A stretch of 64,000 nt of DNA from Anagrus nilaparvatae (Eukaryota > Arthropoda > Insecta > Hymenoptera > Mymaridae). Location of the stretch: positions 10,310,001 through 10,374,000 of the forward strand of contig JAKSXM010000238.1 in assembly GCA_022575985.1 (NCBI GenBank), in the 5' to 3' direction. This document shows, one piece after another, positions 58,000-64,000 of the stretch (its first letter is position 1; the number at the start of each line of letters is the position of its first letter). The position numbers and the translations under genes are program-made. The notes beneath the pieces are model-generated. The model saw nothing but the letters and a program-made list of their open reading frames with translations. It was not told the origin of the DNA and did no database searches.

Positions 58000-60256
58000 A
58001 ATAAATTTAATGCAAATTTTATGTTGAATAACATATTTATATGGTTTACTCGCATAATAATTTCACAAAAATTAAAACTTTATTATTTCTTTAGTATACA
58101 AATATTTTTTTGTATTATATAAAAAATGAATCTTCTAAAGATTTGATGATTATATAAACATAAATTTAATTTTTAAGATAAATATTTTTATAAGTACTTC
58201 AATTTAAGAATTTCAAATTCTTAATTTTTAAAGATTTGTAAGCAAGCTTTAAGTATACATAATCCTCATTAAAAATAAAATAAAATTAAAGTTTCAATCA
58301 GTTTACTTAAAAAACTGTGTACAAATACTTTAAAAAAAATCATCAAATAAACTTATTTTTTAATTTAAAATAATTTAAAAAAAAAATGAAATTCATGAAA
58401 CAAAAGTTTTTTTTATACTTTATTTAACTTTAGCACTTGTGCAATTTATAATTAAAAAGATTATATTGCTTAATTATTTTTTTTGTATTTTTTAAATTAA
58501 CAAAAACAAAAATTAAAAGTCTTAATAAATTTTCTTGTAAATTACAAACAAAAATTTATAGATCATTATACCTAAATTTTTCCAATTCTAAAAATACTTT
58601 GAAATTCATATTTAAATATTATTTTTTGCGATTACAACGATAGTAATTAAGCAAGAAATATGAAAATATCTGTCATTACCACAAAGCATAAAAATTAAAA
58701 AAAAAGAAGGCTGAAGGTAAACCACAATCAAAACTTCTGCATATTATGAAAAACTCATTTTCTTTACTTTTTCTATTTTTCCATAATAATAATAATAATA
58801 ATAAATGTCACAAAGATTTTTTTTAATTTCAATATTAACAACGCCCAGTAAACTAAAAAAGTGTAATATTTTTGATACATTTTCTTTATTTTTTCATTTT
58901 ATTCTTATAGGTATGTAATTTTCAAGCTTAACTAATATCGACAATGCATATAAGGAATATGTATACCTAGCTAGAGAGATATTTTTCATTAATTTTCTTA
59001 AAGTACGCAGAGCTTTTAAACACCCTGTCTAGAAATATTATCTTGCTTTTACTCTTTTTTTTTTAATTCAAAAAATCAGGAATGTGAGAAAATACTAATG
59101 CTCATTTTTTTTCTTTATTTATTTACGTTTCACAGAATATATTTTTTATTTTCTTTTTGTTTTAATTAAACACAAAAAATGTGCATTTATATAAAAATAG
59201 GTATATAGGTACCTAAATTCAAAAAAATTATTTTTTCTATTGAAAAAAAAAAATAAAGCAGCAAAATATCTCGAATCTGGACAGATTCTCGGTAAAATTT
59301 CTGTCACCAGATGAAATTTCCGGAAAATTCGGAATTGAATCGAGAAATTTGACTAGACTCCCGTTTTCAGGCAAATTTTAGATATTTAAAACCGCAGTAC
59401 AAAAAAAACAAAAATTGAAATAATTGTTTAGAAATATTTATGAAATATCTAAAATTTGCCTGAAAGAATATTCAGGGCTTGTATAATTTCGGTTCTAGAA
59501 TTTATATTTATAATTAGGGAGCATTAAAACTGTTATAAGTGAACATGTTCCATGATGATCGTTTGTTGTGTGAACACACAAACCTTATCAGTTTTTTTTA
59601 TGTTAAAAGCCCAGTCACCCAATAAGCAAAGAGATTCCAAAAAAAAACGTACTTTGATGAATATCCCTTAGCTGTATTTTATACATTTTATATCTTTGTA
59701 CTTTTTCTTTATACGACAGAATTTTAATTATAAAAGTAATAACAGTAAGTAAAAAATTTTTAAATTTTCAAAACTCTACATGTATAACCTATATTCTAAA
59801 TTGAAAATTTTCAAATATATTATTATTGTTTTTCTTATTTAGAAAAACTACTCTACCGAGTACATATAATAATACGCAGTTTAAAATTTTCCAAAGCAGT
59901 TACACAATAAATCGAGTGAAAAAGTTTATTTCATATATATATCTAGAGAAAATACACGTACATAATAGTGGATTAAATGGGTAAAGTTTGTCCTCTGGAA
60001 ACTGGAATTAGTTGTTATATACTTAACAAAAGAAACAATACAATCATATAATATAGTACCTATACCTACTCCATATATAACATCATTTTACATACACATT
60101 CATATATATTATGTAACACGAATCATTTTGGCACGGTTATATGGAACAACAAACGCCAAGTCCTTTTCCAAAAACTTTTCTCTAGCTTTCTACTTGTTAT
60201 AATCGGAAACAAGAGACGATTTAAAACAAAAGTCTCGCTTATAATAGTTATTTTAT
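58000..60256. other. Non-coding AT-rich region
   Basis: No gene. An AAT trinucleotide run lies at about 58785-58803, and an eroded dispersed-repeat-like segment (TCTCGGTAAAATTTCTGTC) at 59288-59400. Confidence 0.5.
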
Positions 60257-60632
60257 ACATATATGGGTACTTTTCACAGGAACTGTGTACATAGCCCCCC
60301 CCCCCCCCCACTTGTATCTGGAACGAAAGCTCTGTAGGGTGCATTTGGCGTATCTAGGTCCCAAAAATTCATTTTTTCAACTAAATAAATTTTAATGCAG
60401 TCCTCTTAGCGTATCGTCGTATTCAAGTCTGTCCCTCGGTTTTAGCTATTTTTAAGCTTCCCACCAATTTCATAGTGCGCAGTCTATATTTATGCACTTG
60501 AAAGCTCTGTCGTATTTTTTTCCTATTCTTAAAACGCTCGTACAAAATAAAATTGTCAAAAAAATATAATAAGTGTTGTGCCGTAAATGATAAAAAAATA
60601 CATACTGTTTCTGTGAAAATCACCCATATGTA
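60257..60632. mobile_element. Non-autonomous TIR element, short copy
   Basis: Ends ATATGGGTACTTTTCACAGG and CTGTGAAAATCACCCATAT. It shares with the 55.1-kb copy the stretch from GGTCCCAAAAA through TCCTCTTAGCGTATCGTCGT and TTTAGCTATTTTTAAGCTTC to AAGTGTTGTGCCGTAAA. It is an internal-deletion derivative of the longer copy. A run of 14 C at about 60296-60310 replaces the CCCCTCC of the long copy. Confidence 0.82.
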
Positions 60633-62943
60633 CCCAAGTTTTGTATATATGTGGTTTACTAATTTTGTTTACATATATGTATGTGTGAATATATATGTGT
60701 AATTATAAAAATATCAATTTAATTTAATTTACGTAATTAGTTTTACTTTTTTAAACTAATTATAAAGTAATTAAATCAATTTATTTTAAACTAAATTAAT
60801 ACCTATACTTTCAAAAAAAAAACTTTTTACATAAAAATGATAATTTTATATGTAAGATTAAAACTGTGTCAAGCTTTTAGAATTTAATTTGTTATGTTTA
60901 GCCTGTTAGTCAAAAACAAAATACTTACTAACTAATTTTAGTATAATAAATTTTATTAACTTATTTTAAGCATTATTTTATAAAAATTTTGCTTGGCAAG
61001 TTATTGCTAAAGCTAAGATTCTTCTTTTTTTTTTAAATAATTCTGAAGTATATAATCTTAAAAATTTTCTTTGTTTTCAATTCTAACGCCAAGACAATAT
61101 AAGCATGTAGAGGCATCGAAAAGACCTGGGAACTAAATTTCTCCACGAATTGGACTTATCCATTTTAGTAAAATTAGTAAAAGTAAAAGAGATAAACTTT
61201 AACAAATTGGTGAATTAGATAAAAAATGCTCAAAAATGTGTTTTTTGTTAGCTCAAAAATCATCAATAAGAAAAAAAATTATTGGTTTAAAAGACCTGGT
61301 AAAATTAAATAACATAAAAGCAACAGAATTTCCAGGATCTGGGCACTAACTCTGTGGCCTACTTTTCTCTCAAAAGATGAAATTTTTGGGAAAATTCTAA
61401 CTCGATTTTTGGGCTTCTTGGAAAGTTCCTTTTCAAGAACGTTTTAAAACATTCCTGAAAGGCTAGGCTGAAAAAAAAAGAAAATAGCTTTAGTAAAAAT
61501 TATTTTTAATTTTATTGCTTTTCTTTTTTTGTTCAACCTTATTCGTTAACAGCAATAAATATCAATCCAATGAATAATAAAACAGAAAAAAGGGGTTACC
61601 TAATACTGACCATTATTGACAGATATAATACCTTCGAAATACATATTATCGCTATCATTTTAACATTTGATCCCAATATATGGACGTACGCACGAATGCC
61701 TTTAATCGGCTTAAATCTAGCAAACAAATTATTCATGCTCGATATTTCCTCTGTTCATATACAAAATAATATCTATCAGTTCTCATCATCAATTTCATAT
61801 CATATAAAATACATGAACACACTTTGGCTTTATATATTTAAGTAAATTTTATATTTCATGTAAATATTTTAAGTATTTAAATAAATTGGCTTAATTATTT
61901 AGTGTTTAATTGATTGGTTATATTTGATTTATTTATTTTGGTCAATTTAGAAAGCTTTTATTTATATACAGACATTATATTTTTTTGATGATTAATTAAG
62001 TACAATAACCACAGATTATGGCTTCGATGATATCATTTTGATTGGTGATTTGAATATTTTAAAGTACCATTCTCTGGGTTGTATACCTAAAATATATATA
62101 TAAATTTATATATGAAATAGGAATACAAGTTTTAATTAATGTTGTGTATTACTCTCATAACATTATGTATACATGTTTACTTGAAGAATTTTTGAGTGTT
62201 TCAAAAGTTAAATTACGTTTTTGCTTTTATATATGGGTAAAAACACGCGAAAAGCTCTTGTAACATCTTTTTTGGTGATTTTATTCAAATTTAATAGGGG
62301 ATTTATAATTTAAATTATTTTTTTTTTTTGGAATTTTGAACCTATTTGGAAAATTGGAATTTTTTAGATTGGAAATGTATAAAGTAGTTTTAAAATTATT
62401 ATTCTTATTTTTGAGCACCAAAAATGAAGAAAAAAAATTTACGAGGCCGCGACTGCCACCATGATTTTCTGGTAGTTTGAACCCTATAGAATGCAAAAAT
62501 ACGTGAACACGAAATCAGCGATGGATGCCAAAAAGATTTTTTCACTTTTATGTCAAAAACCGTGTTTTTCGTATCTGAGCTACCCCAAATTTTCAAAATA
62601 ACTTTTTAGGTAAATAAAATTTTTAAAAAATAGGTAAACAATCTGACTACCAAGGAAAAATCACTCCAGAAGAAAAAAAAACTTTTCTTTTTCCGATGAA
62701 ATTTAGCCAAGTTATCGTCAATTTAAGATTTTATTCAAATTTGCCTTAAAAAAGATTGAAGTTCTATATTGAAAAAAGCCTGTTTCTGAGTGCAAAAAAA
62801 AATTGGTGGGAAACTTCCTATAAAGATTTAATTTGTGGGAGCCTATAGGCAACATTGGATGCCTACACGCAGTGGTAGGTCCAGAAAAGTATCTTGAAGT
62901 AAATTAATTCAATTTTTTTTCCAGAAAATTTGTAAAATAAATT
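60633..62943. other. Mostly non-coding region
   Basis: A 91-residue ATG frame at 61570-61845 (MNNKTEKRGYLILTIIDRYN...) has no recognised domain and no clear splice or promoter context. I give it low weight. The remainder is AT-rich. Confidence 0.4.
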
Positions 62944-63041
62944 TCAGAAATAGCAAAAAACAGTAAATTTTTTAAGCTCTATCACCGGAGGACTATCACC
63001 TGTACCACTATCCTCAGGATCCACCACTACCACTACACTGG
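62944..63041 (-). CDS. Candidate terminal exon, Val-rich then acidic
   Basis: After AATTTTTAG on the minus strand the sequence reads, in one frame, SVVVVVDPEDSGTGDSPPVI then ELKKFTVFCYF, stop at 62944. It needs a donor of phase 1 upstream. The Val run is a GTG/GTA microsatellite. It is GC-richer than its surroundings, which supports coding, but no matching upstream exon was found: the exon at 63489-63668 ends in phase 0. An acceptor four bases downstream (GCCAG) would instead give that exon a short CSGSGGS tail. Confidence 0.3.
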
Positions 63042-63488
63042 CTAAAAATTAATAAAAATTAGTTTATTTCCAACTTAAATAACATATAACGCTATAAAAA
63101 ATGTCACTAAATTTGTACAAATTTGGGAGAAATTATTCTACAAGAGGCTTATTTTGTAAATTTTTACCCATATATTTTTTATATAAGATTTATTTTAACA
63201 AAATAAATAAAAATAAACATAATTATAAAAGCTAATAATTTTTTGTAAACTTTAAGTACATGATTTTAATTTATATATTTTTCTGGAGTAAAAAAGCTCT
63301 GTAAAAATCTTCTCTCGTTTTGTTTCCTCACACAGGAAGCTAAAAAACTGGTTTTAAAAAAATTCTGTGTGTGTGTATTTCTACCACAAAATACAAAAAA
63401 CCCAAAATTTTTTTTTCTTTTTGTGATAATTTATTTCTATAAGTATATAAGTGTTATCATAGTAATTAACATAAATTTATTGACATAC

Positions 63489-63668
63489 CAAATTTGTACG
63501 AGTAAAAGGTTCTTGACATAATCTTGTACAATAACCTAAATTACATGGATCAACCAAAGAAATCATAGCTAATCTTTTATGATAACAACGTGGTGGTAAT
63601 GAACTAAGCTGTTGATTATTTCTTGGCGATGATGGCCTTTTTGGACATTTATTTGGACAACATTCCAT
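63489..63668 (-). CDS. Candidate Cys-rich first exon (60 aa)
   Basis: Starts at ATG (63668) and ends at a canonical GTATGT donor (63488 downwards) in phase 0. It encodes MECCPNKCPKRPSSPRNNQQ, then LSSLPPRCYHKRL, DPCNLGYCTRLCQEPFTRTN. Seven Cys residues in 60, with CC, CPNKC and CTRLC pairs, suggest disulphide or metal binding, but there is no signal peptide, so a nuclear or cytosolic protein is more likely. I do not recognise the family. The composition is strongly coding against the flanks. Confidence 0.5.
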
Positions 63669-64000
63669 GATAAAATATTTTGTTTAAAAAAAAAATAGGT
63701 ATAACTAAAATCGATGAAATCTTTGTTTTATTTTTTTTTAATCTGATATATATGAGCTTAAAAAGTTTTTTTCTTTTTTTTAATGGCACTTACTTTGTTT
63801 TCTTTTACTTGCACTTTGTTATAGTAAAGTTTCAACTGAAAATTTTAAGGGATTATATATAGAGGAAAAGTAAGTTTACTATCGTCGAACTAAATAACAG
63901 TTATTCATCTGTTTTTTTTTTATACTACTTACTTTTTATCGTTAATTTTCTTTTTTTTTTATTCTTCTTATTTATTTGTTACACCTATAGACAGATTCAT

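Noticed and set aside
60296..60310. Run of 14 C bases as a possible regulatory site
   Set aside because: It lies in a non-autonomous element where the sister copy has CCCCTCC; slippage or an assembly artefact explains it better.
1..64000. Integrated virus or polydnavirus-like segment
   Set aside because: No capsid, polymerase, integrase or excision-motif signal was recognised; the inverted-repeat structures fit transposons.

Overview
This is a very AT-rich eukaryotic window with long homopolymer runs, short introns of about 70 bp with GT-AG ends, AATAAA-type poly(A) signals, many foldback elements and sparse genes. A FLYWCH/MULE transposase, a 26-finger C2H2 protein and an F-box protein, together with this base composition, suggest an insect, possibly a hymenopteran or hemipteran. 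The species cannot be fixed from the sequence. Nothing bacterial or CRISPR-like is present, and I saw no tRNA, rRNA or recognisable snRNA body.

Layout. 0-4.5 kb: a minus-strand FLYWCH + MULE transposase gene whose catalytic region is split by a ~130-bp tandem satellite, with a divergent two-exon gene of unknown function beside it. 6.9-8.7 kb: a ~310-bp tandem repeat. 9.06-13.09 kb: a 4.0-kb element with ~630-bp terminal inverted repeats and a 9-bp target-site duplication. It carries pieces of several host genes: midasin (MDN1) in both arms, BMS1 in the interior, an armadillo-like piece, and a Pro/Ser-rich piece with intact exon-intron borders. I read it as an animal Pack-MULE-like element. 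15.6-18.6 kb: a foldback element with a 1.9-kb, 52-bp satellite as its core. 19-38 kb: mostly non-coding DNA with MITEs and foldbacks. It also holds one isolated terminal exon (24.6 kb) and most of a set of seven short modules, each a 20-bp box followed at a fixed spacing by a TATA box. 38.65-39.0 kb: a three-exon gene for a ~72-residue membrane-anchored or secreted peptide. 40.0-41.2 kb: a GC-richer 27-bp minisatellite. 45-50 kb: foldbacks, some nested inside each other. 51.56-54.35 kb: the C2H2 zinc-finger gene. 56.34-58.0 kb: the F-box gene. The last kilobase holds a candidate Cys-rich first exon and, below it, a possible terminal exon, both on the minus strand.

There is no operon-like cooperation between genes. 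Two points stand out. One is the gene-fragment-carrying MULE-like element lying about 5 kb from a MULE transposase relic. The other is the seven box-plus-TATA modules between 6.7 and 37.7 kb: they share no flanking homology, and the layout resembles an snRNA-type (PSE + TATA) promoter, so they may drive a dispersed set of short non-coding transcripts. Both are read by eye and need computation to confirm.
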